Shown: one piece after another, positions 1-5,314 of the stretch
How positions within the stretch are numbered: position 1 is the first letter of the stretch
How the letters are laid out: every line of letters starts with the position of its first letter
Source of the DNA: Solirubrobacteraceae bacterium
GTDB lineage: Bacteria; Actinomycetota; Thermoleophilia; Solirubrobacterales; Solirubrobacteraceae
Assembly: GCA_025455895.1 (NCBI GenBank)
Contig: JALOLQ010000093.1
Location: 1 to 6,366, forward strand
DNA length: 6,366 nucleotides
Direction of reading: 5' to 3'
Translations under genes and position numbers: made by a program
The notes under the pieces: model-generated
Seen by the model: only the letters and a program-made list of their open reading frames with translations
Databases searched by the model: none
What the model was told of the DNA's origin: nothing

Positions 1-1017
1 GTCGTGCTCGTCGTGGACGTCGCGCGCGCGACGATCTCCAGGCGCGCCTCGCGCCGCTACGGCAGCGCCGCGCTCGCGGCCAGCGCGCTGCACTTCGCCT
101 CGGACTTCGCCGGCACGATCGCGGTGCTGATCGGCCTGGTCCTCGTGCGCGCCGGCTACCCGGCGGCCGACGCGGTGGCGGCGCTGTTCGTCGCCGGCCT
201 CGTCGTGCTCGCCGCGGTGCGGCTCATGCGCCGCAACGTCGACGTGCTCATGGACCGCGCCCCCGGGGACGCCGCCGAGGCGGCGCGCGCGGCGATCGCG
301 GCGGTCGAGCCGCGCGCCGAGGTGCGGCGCGTGCGCGTGCGCGAGGCCGGGGGCCGGGCGTTCGTGGATGCGGTCGTCGCCGTCGCGCCGGACGCCGCCG
401 TCGCGCAGGGCCACGCGGTCGCCGACAACGTCGAGCGCGCGCTGCACGACGCGCTGCCGGGCAGCGACGTGACGATCCACATCGAGCCGCGCGACAGCAC
501 CGACCTGCGCGAGCGCGCGACCGGGGCGGCGCTCTCGGTGCGCCGCGTGCGCGAGGTGCACAACGTGCGCAGCGTCGTGCTCGACGGACGCACCGAGCTG
601 AGCCTGCACGCCAAGCTCCCCGCCGACCTCCCGCTCGAGGCCGCCCACGAGATCGCGGACGAGATCGAGGCCACGGTCCGCGCCGCGGTCCCGGAGATCG
701 ACCGCGTGCACGTGCACCTCGAGCCGCTCGCCGCGGCGCTCACCGCCGAGCCCGCCACGCCGACCGAGGACGACGCGCTGCGCCGGCAGCTGGAGCGCGT
801 CTCCGCGCAGGTCACCGGTCGCCCGCCGCGCAGCGTGCACCTGCACCGCGAGCCCCGCGGGCTGGTCGCGTTCGTGACGATCGAGCTGCCGGGCACCGAG
901 CCGCTGGCCGACGCGCACGACGCGGCCGCGCGGGTCGAGGCGCTCGCCGAGGCGGCCTCGCCCGGCCTCGCCGAGGTCGTGGTGCACACCGAGCCGCTCC
1001 CGCGCGGCCTGGGCTAG
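1..1017 (+). CDS. Cation diffusion facilitator (CDF) transporter, 3' part
   Basis: The frame is open at the window edge, so the N-terminal membrane helices are missing; 338 residues remain (numbered from base 1). The start is a helix end followed by an Arg-rich cytoplasmic loop. The next helix carries H31-x3-D35, matching the metal-binding HxxxD of helix 5 in CDF exporters, and helix 6 follows to about residue 76. CDF proteins export Zn2+ or other divalent metals in exchange for protons and dimerise through a cytoplasmic domain. Here the cytoplasmic part is about 250 residues instead of the usual 80-100. It appears to hold three copies of that domain, each ending in a beta strand with an H-x-E-P signature (H160, H239, H329). 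The metal cannot be inferred because the helix 2 site is outside the window. The stop overlaps the stop of the gene on the other strand. The family call is firm; domain triplication is my reading of the repeats. Confidence 0.88.
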   Translation, partial: VVLVVDVARATISRRASRRYGSAALAASALHFASDFAGTIAVLIGLVLVRAGYPAADAVAALFVAGLVVLAAVRLMRRNVDVLMDRAPGDAAEAARAAIAAVEPRAEVRRVRVREAGGRAFVDAVVAVAPDAAVAQGHAVADNVERALHDALPGSDVTIHIEPRDSTDLRERATGAALSVRRVREVHNVRSVVLDGRTELSLHAKLPADLPLEAAHEIADEIEATVRAAVPEIDRVHVHLEPLAAALTAEPATPTEDDALRRQLERVSAQVTGRPPRSVHLHREPRGLVAFVTIELPGTEPLADAHDAAARVEALAEAASPGLAEVVVHTEPLPRGLG

Positions 1018-1154
1018 AGCAGGTTGCCGCCGGCGGCGGCGCCGACCGCGAGCGCGAGCACGCCGTAGCCCTGGTAGCCGGCGACGAACAGCATCACCGC
1101 GCCGACGAGGCAGATGCCGACGGTCACGAGCCAGGCGATCCGGTTCAGGGACAC
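1014..1154 (-). CDS. Small hydrophobic membrane protein, 46 aa, unknown function
   Basis: The reading frame begins at GTG (complement of 1152-1154) and ends at TAG (complement of 1014-1016). All 46 sense codons end in G or C, as in the confirmed genes around it. An AGGA ribosome site (complement of 1162-1165) lies 7 bases before the GTG, which decides this start. An in-frame ATG at 1193 would add 13 residues but has no clear ribosome site. The peptide opens with V/M-S-L-N-R and runs into a hydrophobic segment (residues about 7-27), then a G-Y-Q-G-Y turn, then a second Ala/Gly/Val-rich hydrophobic stretch ending G-N-L-L. Two short membrane segments are the natural reading. It is convergent with the metal transporter, and the two stops share the bases CTAG. 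I recognise no named family and assign no function. Confidence 0.65.
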   Translation of the reverse strand: MSLNRIAWLVTVGICLVGAVMLFVAGYQGYGVLALAVGAAAGGNLL

Positions 1155-1217
1155 GGGCTGATCCTGCCAGCCGGCCCCGACGGCCCGTTCCATCCGCGCC
1201 CCCGGAGAGACTGCGCA

Positions 1218-1238
1218 GCGCGCCCGCCTCGGGCGCGC
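1218..1238. repeat. Perfect GC inverted repeat upstream of HU
   Basis: A 9-bp perfect inverted repeat (GCGCGCCCG, loop CCT, CGGGCGCGC) ends 20 bases before the HU ribosome site. It lies in the divergent gap between the small membrane gene and HU. There is no T-run after it on either strand, so a classical intrinsic terminator is unlikely. An operator or a leader hairpin for HU are the plausible roles. I see no clear -10 box in this gap for either gene. Confidence 0.5.
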
Positions 1239-1258
1239 GATCCAGCCATCCCACTGCC

Positions 1259-1265
1259 GGAGGAG
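1259..1265 (+). promoter_or_regulatory. Strong ribosome binding site of HU
   Basis: GGAGGAG sits 5 bases before the GTG at 1271. It is the strongest Shine-Dalgarno match in the window and fixes the HU start. It fits an abundantly made nucleoid protein, whereas other genes here rely on coupling or short leaders. Confidence 0.8.
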
Positions 1266-1270
1266 CCCCA

Positions 1271-1546
1271 GTGACGAAGTCCGAGTTCGTCGATCACGTC
1301 GCCGACCGCGCCCAGCTCACGAAGAAGCAGGCCGCCGACGCCGTCGACGCCATGCTGAACACGATCGAGGACACCCTGAAGCGCGGGAGCGACATCACGT
1401 TCTCCGGCTTCGGCAAGTTCCACGTGACCCACCGCGGCGAGCGCCAGGGCGTCAACCCGCGCACCGGCGAGAAGATCACCATCAAGGCCGCGAAGGCGCC
1501 GAAGTTCACCGCCGGGTCGAGCCTGAAGAAGTCGGTGAACGGCTGA
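1271..1546 (+). CDS. hup: HU-family nucleoid DNA-binding protein
   Basis: This 91-residue protein has the whole HU/IHF fold and nothing else. The N-terminal helices run from T2-K3-S4-E5-F6 to about residue 38. G46-F47-G48-K49-F50 precedes the beta-arms. The arm tip carries N62-P63-R64-T65-G66, where the proline kinks DNA by intercalation in known HU proteins. The C-terminal helix starts near P77-K78-F79. HU dimers bend and compact DNA and take part in replication, recombination and transcription. Unlike mycobacterial HupB there is no Lys/Ala-rich tail. The GTG start is supported by GGAGGAG 5 bases upstream. The TGA stop overlaps the proposed CTG start of pyrF, so the two genes are probably co-transcribed. 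HU rather than IHF is favoured by length and by its single-gene context. Confidence 0.95.
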   Translation: MTKSEFVDHVADRAQLTKKQAADAVDAMLNTIEDTLKRGSDITFSGFGKFHVTHRGERQGVNPRTGEKITIKAAKAPKFTAGSSLKKSVNG

Positions 1547-2466
1547 GCCCGGTCCCCGCCGGCGGCCGGTTCGCCGAGCGCCTGGCCGCGGCGGTCGCGG
1601 CGCGCGAGTCGCAGGTCGTGCTCGGGCTCGACCCCGATCCCGCGCGGCTGTGGCCCGAGGCGCTCGCCGCGGTGCCCACGACCGGCACGCCCGCCGAGCG
1701 CGCGGCGGCGGCGATGCTCGCCCACTGCCGCGCGGTGATCGACGCGGCGGGGCCGGCCTGCGTCGCGGTCAAGCCGCAGCTCGCGTGCTTCGAGCGCCTG
1801 GGCGCCGCCGGCTGGGCGGCGCTCGCGGCGACCGTCGAGCACGCCCGCGCCGCCGGCCTGCTCGTGCTCGCCGACGGCAAGCGCGGCGACATCGACGTCA
1901 GCGCGAAGGCCTACGCCCAGGCGCTCGTCGCCGGCACGCCGACCCCGTTCGGCGACGTCGCGCCGCTCGGCGCGGACGCGATCACGGTCAACCCGTACAT
2001 GGGCGCCGACACGCTCGAGGTCCTCGCCGCGGGCGCACGCGGCGCGGGCGCCGGGCTGTTCGTGCTCGTGCGCACCTCGAACCCGGGCGCCGCCGACGTC
2101 GAGGACCTCCCGCTCGCCGCGGGCGGCACGGTGTGGGAGGCGGTCGCCGCGATCGTCGACCGCATAGGCGGCGCCGACGCGGGCCCGCTGAGCGACATCG
2201 GCGCCGTCACCGGCGCGACGGCCCCCGAGCACCTCGCCCGCCTGCGCGAGGCGATGCCGCGCGCGGTGTTCCTGCTTCCGGGGATCGGCGCGCAGGGCGG
2301 CCGCGTCGAGGACGTGGCGCCGGCGTTCGCCCCCGGGCGGGCCGGCGGCCTCGTCACCGCCTCGCGCTCGATCGTCTTCGCCGGCGAGGCCTCGGGGGAG
2401 CCGGCCGGGCCGGCGGCGCGGGCCGAGGCCGAGCGCCTGCGCGCCGCGGCCTGGGGCCTGACGTAG
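1543..2466 (+). CDS. pyrF: Orotidine 5'-phosphate decarboxylase, type 2
   Basis: PyrF decarboxylates OMP to UMP, the last step of de novo pyrimidine synthesis, in the cytoplasm. With the start used here it is 307 residues, near the size usual for the type 2 form. Visible motifs, in barrel order: L-G-L-D30-P (first strand), V-A-V-K-P-Q, the catalytic D111-G-K113-R-G-D116-I, I-T-V-N-P-Y-M-G, R-T-S-N-P-G, L-P-G-I-G-A-Q-G-G and the phosphate-binding A-S-R-S-I. The start is the odd point. The frame is open far upstream but has no ATG, GTG or TTG before GTG 1618. Starting there (282 aa) would delete the F-A-E-R-L helix and half of the first barrel strand. The CTG at 1543 keeps both and overlaps the HU stop as CTGA, so I prefer it, with moderate confidence. 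The TAG stop is the first three bases of the palindrome at 2464. Function is very sure; start is not. Confidence 0.93.
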   Translation: MSPVPAGGRFAERLAAAVAARESQVVLGLDPDPARLWPEALAAVPTTGTPAERAAAAMLAHCRAVIDAAGPACVAVKPQLACFERLGAAGWAALAATVEHARAAGLLVLADGKRGDIDVSAKAYAQALVAGTPTPFGDVAPLGADAITVNPYMGADTLEVLAAGARGAGAGLFVLVRTSNPGAADVEDLPLAAGGTVWEAVAAIVDRIGGADAGPLSDIGAVTGATAPEHLARLREAMPRAVFLLPGIGAQGGRVEDVAPAFAPGRAGGLVTASRSIVFAGEASGEPAGPAARAEAERLRAAAWGLT

Positions 2467-2633
2467 ATGGGTGACTCCACGAGATCCGCTGCGCGGATGG
2501 CACCGTTCCGCGGCGCCGGAGCGCCACGATCGTCCTTGCCCATGCCCACCGGCATGGGCGGCGTCCGCTCGCGGCGCCCGGCATCCACGGGCCGGGCCAT
2601 CGGCATCACCGGACCCGTGGAGTCAACCATCTA
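2464..2633. repeat. 170-bp in-register palindrome (foldback element or structured RNA)
   Basis: The outer arms are 18 bases each (2464-2481 and 2616-2633, TAGATGGGTGACTCCACG on the left) and pair at 17 of 18 positions. The centre is a 9-bp perfect hairpin (GCCCATGCC 2538-2546, loop CACC, partner 2551-2559). Arms and centre share the same axis, so position i pairs with 5097-i throughout. Of the 56 inner pairs I count 23 Watson-Crick and 9 G-U, including runs at 2496-2501 and 2515-2519. Local hairpins also exist (2484-2498, 2512-2525, 2565-2574), so a branched fold is an alternative. Excluding the outer TA bases, the arms are 16 bp flanked by TA on both sides, as left by Tc1/mariner/IS630-type insertion. 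A MITE-like foldback element or a non-coding RNA fit; I recognise no named family. Codon use inside is less G/C-ending than in the neighbouring genes. Confidence 0.75.
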
Positions 2634-2645
2634 GGCCCGCGGCCG

Positions 2646-2651
2646 TACCCT
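2646..2651 (+). promoter_or_regulatory. Candidate -10 box of the LysM gene
   Basis: TACCCT fits the actinobacterial TANNNT pattern and lies 10 bases before the ATG at 2662. Transcription starting about 7 bases after the box would give a leader of only a few bases. That agrees with the absence of a Shine-Dalgarno sequence before this ATG. No convincing -35 hexamer is visible; the expected place falls in the right arm of the palindrome. This is a guess from pattern and spacing. Confidence 0.3.
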
Positions 2652-2661
2652 TCCGGTCACG

Positions 2662-2997
2662 ATGCCCGGCGCCACCGCACGTCGCCGTCCCAGCCGCTGG
2701 CTCGCGCCCGCGGCGATCGTCGTGTGCGCCGGGGTGGTCTTCGTCATCGCCCGCGGGGGAACCGCCGAGGACGACGGGGGCTCCGGCGGCGGCTCCGGGA
2801 CCCGCACCACGACGACCGAGACCCGCCCGGCGACGACGCGCACGACGACGCGCAAGACGTACGTCGTGCGCAGCGGCGACACGCTGTCGGCGATCTCGAT
2901 CGAGACCGGGGTGCCGGTCTCGCGCCTGCAGGCGCTGAACCCGGATCTCGACGTCCAGGCGCTCCAGCCCGGCCAGCGGCTGACGCTGCGGCGGTGA
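2662..2997 (+). CDS. Membrane-anchored LysM-domain protein
   Basis: The protein is 111 residues. A short basic N-terminus (R7-R9) is followed by one hydrophobic segment at about 12-30, which should anchor it with the C-terminus outside. Next come an acidic/Gly-Ser stretch (35-46) and a Thr/Arg-rich linker (47-65) typical of extended cell-wall spacers. The C-terminal 66-110 is one LysM domain, seen from Y-V-V-R-S-G-D-T-L near 67-75, the L-Q-A-L-N-P-D core and the closing L-Q-P-G-Q-R-L. LysM domains bind N-acetylglucosamine-containing glycans such as peptidoglycan. No catalytic domain is present, so the protein probably tethers or positions something at the wall. Its TGA overlaps the GTG of the carboxypeptidase gene (GTGA), suggesting coupled translation and a shared task. 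A lipoprotein is less likely, since C22 is not in a lipobox. Confidence 0.9.
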   Translation: MPGATARRRPSRWLAPAAIVVCAGVVFVIARGGTAEDDGGSGGGSGTRTTTTETRPATTRTTTRKTYVVRSGDTLSAISIETGVPVSRLQALNPDLDVQALQPGQRLTLRR

Positions 2998-4235
2998 GCG
3001 CCCGCGCCCGCAGCCTCGGCGTGCTGGTCGGGGCGACGCTCGCCCTCGGGGCCGCCGCCGGCGCCGAGGTCACGCCCGCGTCCGCGGCGGGCCCGTCGCT
3101 CTCGGCGCCCGCGGCGATCCTCGTCCAGCCCGACACGGGCGACGTCGTCTACCGCCGCAGCGCCTTCAGCCGCCGCCAGATCGCCTCGACGACGAAGCTC
3201 ATGACGGTGCTGCTGCTGCTCGAGCGCCGGCGCCTGTCGGACCTCATCCCCGCCGTGCCCTACGCCGCCCTGCCCGCCGAGTCGGTGGCCGGGCTGCGCG
3301 CCGGCGAGCGCCTGACCGCCGCGGACATGGCGCGCGCGCTGCTGCTCGCCAGCGCCAACGACGCGGCCGCCGCGGTCGCGGTGGACATCGGCGGCTCCCA
3401 GCGGCGCTTCGTGCGGCTGATGAACGAGCGCGCCCGCCGGGCCGGGCTGCGCAACACGAGCTTCGCCAACCCGATCGGCCTCGACGACCCGCGCAACTAC
3501 TCGACCGCCACGGACCTGGCGAAGCTCGCGCTGCTCGTGCGCGCGAACGCCTTCGCGCGGCGCGTCATGGACCGCCCGTCGGCGACGCTGCGCAGCGGCG
3601 CGCGCGTGCGGGTGGTCGCCAACCGCAACACGCTGATCGGCGCGGTCCCGTGGATGGACGGCGTGAAGACGGGCCACACCCGCACCGCCGGCTACCTGCT
3701 CGTCGGCTCGGCGCGGCGCGGCGGCGTGCCGCTCGTGAGCGTCGTCATGGGCACGCCCAGCGAGGCGGCGCGCAACGCGGACACGCTCGCGCTGATGACC
3801 TGGGGCCTCGCGCGCTACCGCCGGTCCGCGCCGGTCCGCGCCGGCCGGGTGGCCGCGAGCGTGCCGGTGCGCTTCACCGACGGCGCCGTCCCGCTGGCGG
3901 CCACCCGCACGCTGCGGGTCGTCGCGCGCCGCGGCGAGCGCCTGCGCACGCGCGTCGTCGGGCTGCCCGACGAGGTCACCGGCCCGGTGGCGAAGGGCAC
4001 GCGGCTCGGGCGGATCCAGGTGCTGCGCCGCGGCCGCGTCGTCGCGCAGGCGCCGCTCGCCACCACCACGGCGGTCGAGCGCGCCTCGGTCGTGGCCCGC
4101 CTGGGCGGCTGGAGCGGCCCGCTCGGCCTCGTGCTGGCGCTCGCCGTCGCGGCGGCCGTGACGGCCGGTAGCCTCCTGTGGGCGCGGCGGCGCCGGAGCC
4201 CCGGCCGGTCGCGCACGAGGAGCGAGACCGCGTGA
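2994..4235 (+). CDS. D-alanyl-D-alanine carboxypeptidase (peptidase family S11)
   Basis: This penicillin-binding protein removes the terminal D-Ala from peptidoglycan pentapeptides outside the membrane. All three active-site motifs are present: S65-T-T-K68 (nucleophile and base), S120-A-N122 and K225-T226-G227. From the GTG at 2994 it is 413 residues. A signal peptide of about 31 residues ends in A-S-A. The transpeptidase-like domain spans about 36-275, followed by a beta-rich domain (about 285-370) as in PBP5. A C-terminal transmembrane helix (375-397) and a basic tail follow. The frame stays open upstream to 2724, but that extension reads through the LysM gene in another frame and would hide the signal peptide. 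The GTG overlaps the LysM stop as GTGA, with no clear ribosome site, so translational coupling is likely. The stop overlaps the next gene in the same way. The paralogue (dacA/B/C type) cannot be settled, so no symbol is given. Confidence 0.95.
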   Translation: MSARARSLGVLVGATLALGAAAGAEVTPASAAGPSLSAPAAILVQPDTGDVVYRRSAFSRRQIASTTKLMTVLLLLERRRLSDLIPAVPYAALPAESVAGLRAGERLTAADMARALLLASANDAAAAVAVDIGGSQRRFVRLMNERARRAGLRNTSFANPIGLDDPRNYSTATDLAKLALLVRANAFARRVMDRPSATLRSGARVRVVANRNTLIGAVPWMDGVKTGHTRTAGYLLVGSARRGGVPLVSVVMGTPSEAARNADTLALMTWGLARYRRSAPVRAGRVAASVPVRFTDGAVPLAATRTLRVVARRGERLRTRVVGLPDEVTGPVAKGTRLGRIQVLRRGRVVAQAPLATTTAVERASVVARLGGWSGPLGLVLALAVAAAVTAGSLLWARRRRSPGRSRTRSETA

Positions 4236-5191
4236 TCATCACCGTCACCCTCAACGCCGCGATCGACAAGTCGCTCTCGGTGCCGAACTTCCGCATCGGG
4301 CGCCGCCACCGCACGGTCGAGCAGCGCACGATGGCCGGCGGCAAGGGCGTGAACGTCGCGCGCTCGCTGATGACGCTCGGGCAGCCGGTGATCGCCACCG
4401 GGTTCGCGGGCGGCGCGACCGGGACGCGGATCGTCGAGCAGCTCACCCAGGAGCAGATCCTCAACGACTTCGTGCGCATCGGCGAGGAGTCGCGCACGAA
4501 CACCTCCGTGCACGATCCGACCAGCGGCTCGGAGACCGAGATCAACGAGCGCGGACCTGCGGTGACCGAGGCCGAGGCCGAGCTGTTCCGCGACAAGCTG
4601 CTGTACCTCGCGCGCGGCGCCGCGATCGTCGTCTTCGCCGGGTCGCTCCCGCGCGGCGTCGAGCCGGGGATCTACGCGGAGCTCGTGCGCGACCTCCACA
4701 AGCTCGGCGTGACGACGATGGTCGACTGCGAGGGCGAGCCGATGCGCCTGGCCGTCCGCGCCGAGCCGACGGTCGTCTCGCCGAACGTCCTCGAGGCCGA
4801 GGAGCTCGTCGGGCACGAGTTCCACGACGAGCAGGACCGCGTCACCGCGGTGCGCCAGCTGCGCGAGCTCGGCGCGCGCGACGCGATCATCACCCTGCCC
4901 GACGGCTGCGTGGCGAGCCTCGAGGTGGACGGGCGCCCGGCGGCCTTCCGCGTCCTGATCGAGCCGCGCGAGGCGGTCGCCGCCGTCGGCGCCGGCGACG
5001 CGTTCCTCGCCGGCTACGTCGCGGCCCGCTACACCGGCTCGGCCCCCGAGGAGTGCCTGCGCTTCGGGGTCGCCTGCGGCGCCGAGTCGATCCAGCGCCT
5101 GGGCGCCGGGCGGATCGAGCCGCGGGGGGTCGAGCGGCTGCTCGCGGAGATCGACGTGCAGCGGGTCGAGACCCCCGCCGAAGCGCTCTGA
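4232..5191 (+). CDS. PfkB-family sugar-phosphate kinase (1-phosphofructokinase-like)
   Basis: This is a 319-residue ribokinase-superfamily kinase of the FruK/LacC branch, which phosphorylates sugar phosphates such as fructose 1-phosphate or tagatose 6-phosphate with ATP. The N-terminus I-I-T-V-T-L-N-A-A-I-D-K and the signature G36-G-K-G-V-N41-V-A-R are typical of the branch. The ATP/anion-hole motif G253-A-G-D256 supplies the catalytic Asp, followed by A-F-L-A-G-Y. V-S-P-N-V-L-E-A-E-E-L is the usual N-x-x-E segment. The GTG at 4232 is chosen because GAGGAG lies 9 bases upstream (4217-4222) and the protein then starts at the first conserved strand. A GTG at 4178 would add 18 residues unlike the family. 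The start overlaps the carboxypeptidase stop as GTGA. No PTS or sugar transporter is nearby, so the true substrate is open; it may be 6-phosphofructokinase-like. Confidence 0.9.
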   Translation: MIITVTLNAAIDKSLSVPNFRIGRRHRTVEQRTMAGGKGVNVARSLMTLGQPVIATGFAGGATGTRIVEQLTQEQILNDFVRIGEESRTNTSVHDPTSGSETEINERGPAVTEAEAELFRDKLLYLARGAAIVVFAGSLPRGVEPGIYAELVRDLHKLGVTTMVDCEGEPMRLAVRAEPTVVSPNVLEAEELVGHEFHDEQDRVTAVRQLRELGARDAIITLPDGCVASLEVDGRPAAFRVLIEPREAVAAVGAGDAFLAGYVAARYTGSAPEECLRFGVACGAESIQRLGAGRIEPRGVERLLAEIDVQRVETPAEAL

Positions 5192-5207
5192 GCGGCACCC
5201 CCGCTGC

Positions 5208-5213
5208 TATGCT
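5208..5213 (+). promoter_or_regulatory. Candidate -10 box TATGCT
   Basis: TATGCT matches the TANNNT pattern with good agreement to TATAAT and stands out in an otherwise GC-rich gap. A start about 7 bases downstream falls at 5220, exactly on a GTG, which would give a leaderless message. No -35 hexamer is clear upstream, where the kinase coding end lies. The spacing to the GTG (6 bases) is the same as that of TAGGAT to the guaB3 ATG. Confidence 0.35.
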
Positions 5214-5261
5214 CGCCGGGTGGCCGCCGCCGCCCGCCACGCCTCGCCGGACCGCCGTTTC

Positions 5262-5283
5262 CGACCCCGCCTGCGCGGGGTCG
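5262..5283 (+). terminator. Intrinsic-terminator-like hairpin after the kinase gene
   Basis: A 9-bp perfect stem (CGACCCCGC / GCGGGGTCG) with loop CTGC lies 71 bases after the kinase stop. What follows is T-enriched (TCTCGTC) but is not a true T-run, which is common for terminators in high-GC actinobacteria. It most likely ends the LysM-carboxypeptidase-kinase message. If the TATGCT promoter upstream is real, it would also terminate or attenuate transcripts starting at about 5220. Confidence 0.55.
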
Positions 5284-5302
5284 TCTCGTCCGCCTCGAAC
5301 CC

Positions 5303-5308
5303 TAGGAT
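5303..5308 (+). promoter_or_regulatory. TAGGAT: -10 box and/or ribosome site of guaB3
   Basis: The hexamer TAGGAT fits TANNNT. A start 7 bases after its last base would be the A of the guaB3 ATG (5315), that is, a leaderless transcript. The same bases contain AGGA at a normal Shine-Dalgarno spacing of 7 bases from the ATG. Both uses cannot apply to one transcript, because a leaderless message would not contain the AGGA. Sequence alone does not decide. Confidence 0.4.
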
Positions 5309-5314
5309 CGCCTG

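Larger units (their letters stand above)
5192..5314 (+). other. Regulatory gap between the kinase gene and guaB3
   Basis: These 123 bases hold, in order, a TATGCT box (5208-5213), a GTG at 5220, a terminator-like hairpin (5262-5283) and TAGGAT (5303-5308) just before the guaB3 ATG. The GTG opens a 31-codon frame ending at TGA 5313-5315, which overlaps the guaB3 ATG as TGATG. That frame encodes an Arg/Ala-rich peptide without recognisable features, and I do not call it a gene. The arrangement allows either a terminated short transcript plus a separate guaB3 promoter, or a guaB3 leader containing an attenuating hairpin. Confidence 0.5.

Noticed and set aside
2467..2634. 55-codon frame (ATG to TAG) spanning the palindrome, with a matching M-x-D-S-T frame on the other strand
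   Set aside because: Both frames follow from the palindrome itself. Codons often end in A or T, unlike the neighbours, there is no ribosome site, and the ATG directly follows the pyrF stop. Structure explains it better than coding.
2464..2661. c-di-AMP (ydaO-type) riboswitch ahead of a LysM gene
   Set aside because: This class often precedes wall genes in actinobacteria, but I cannot find its conserved core blocks here, and the 18-base closing arms and axis symmetry do not resemble it.
2724..2993. Upstream extension of the carboxypeptidase frame
   Set aside because: It overlaps the LysM gene out of frame, is Arg/Gly-rich and would bury the signal peptide; GTG 2994 fits the family.
2631..3677. 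Long minus-strand open frames (also 1294-2232, 3815-4825, 5207-6307, 5641-6360)
   Set aside because: They lie antisense to genes with clear catalytic motifs and give Arg/Ala/Gly-rich low-complexity products, as expected of GC-rich shadow frames.
3821..3840. Two tandem copies of the 10-mer CCGGTCCGCG inside the carboxypeptidase gene
   Set aside because: A copy-number change would shift the frame, but two short GC-rich copies are within chance for this composition and lie after the catalytic domain; not convincing as phase variation.
4178..4231. Upstream GTG start for the kinase
   Set aside because: It adds 18 residues not seen in the family and ignores the GAGGAG site correctly spaced before GTG 4232.
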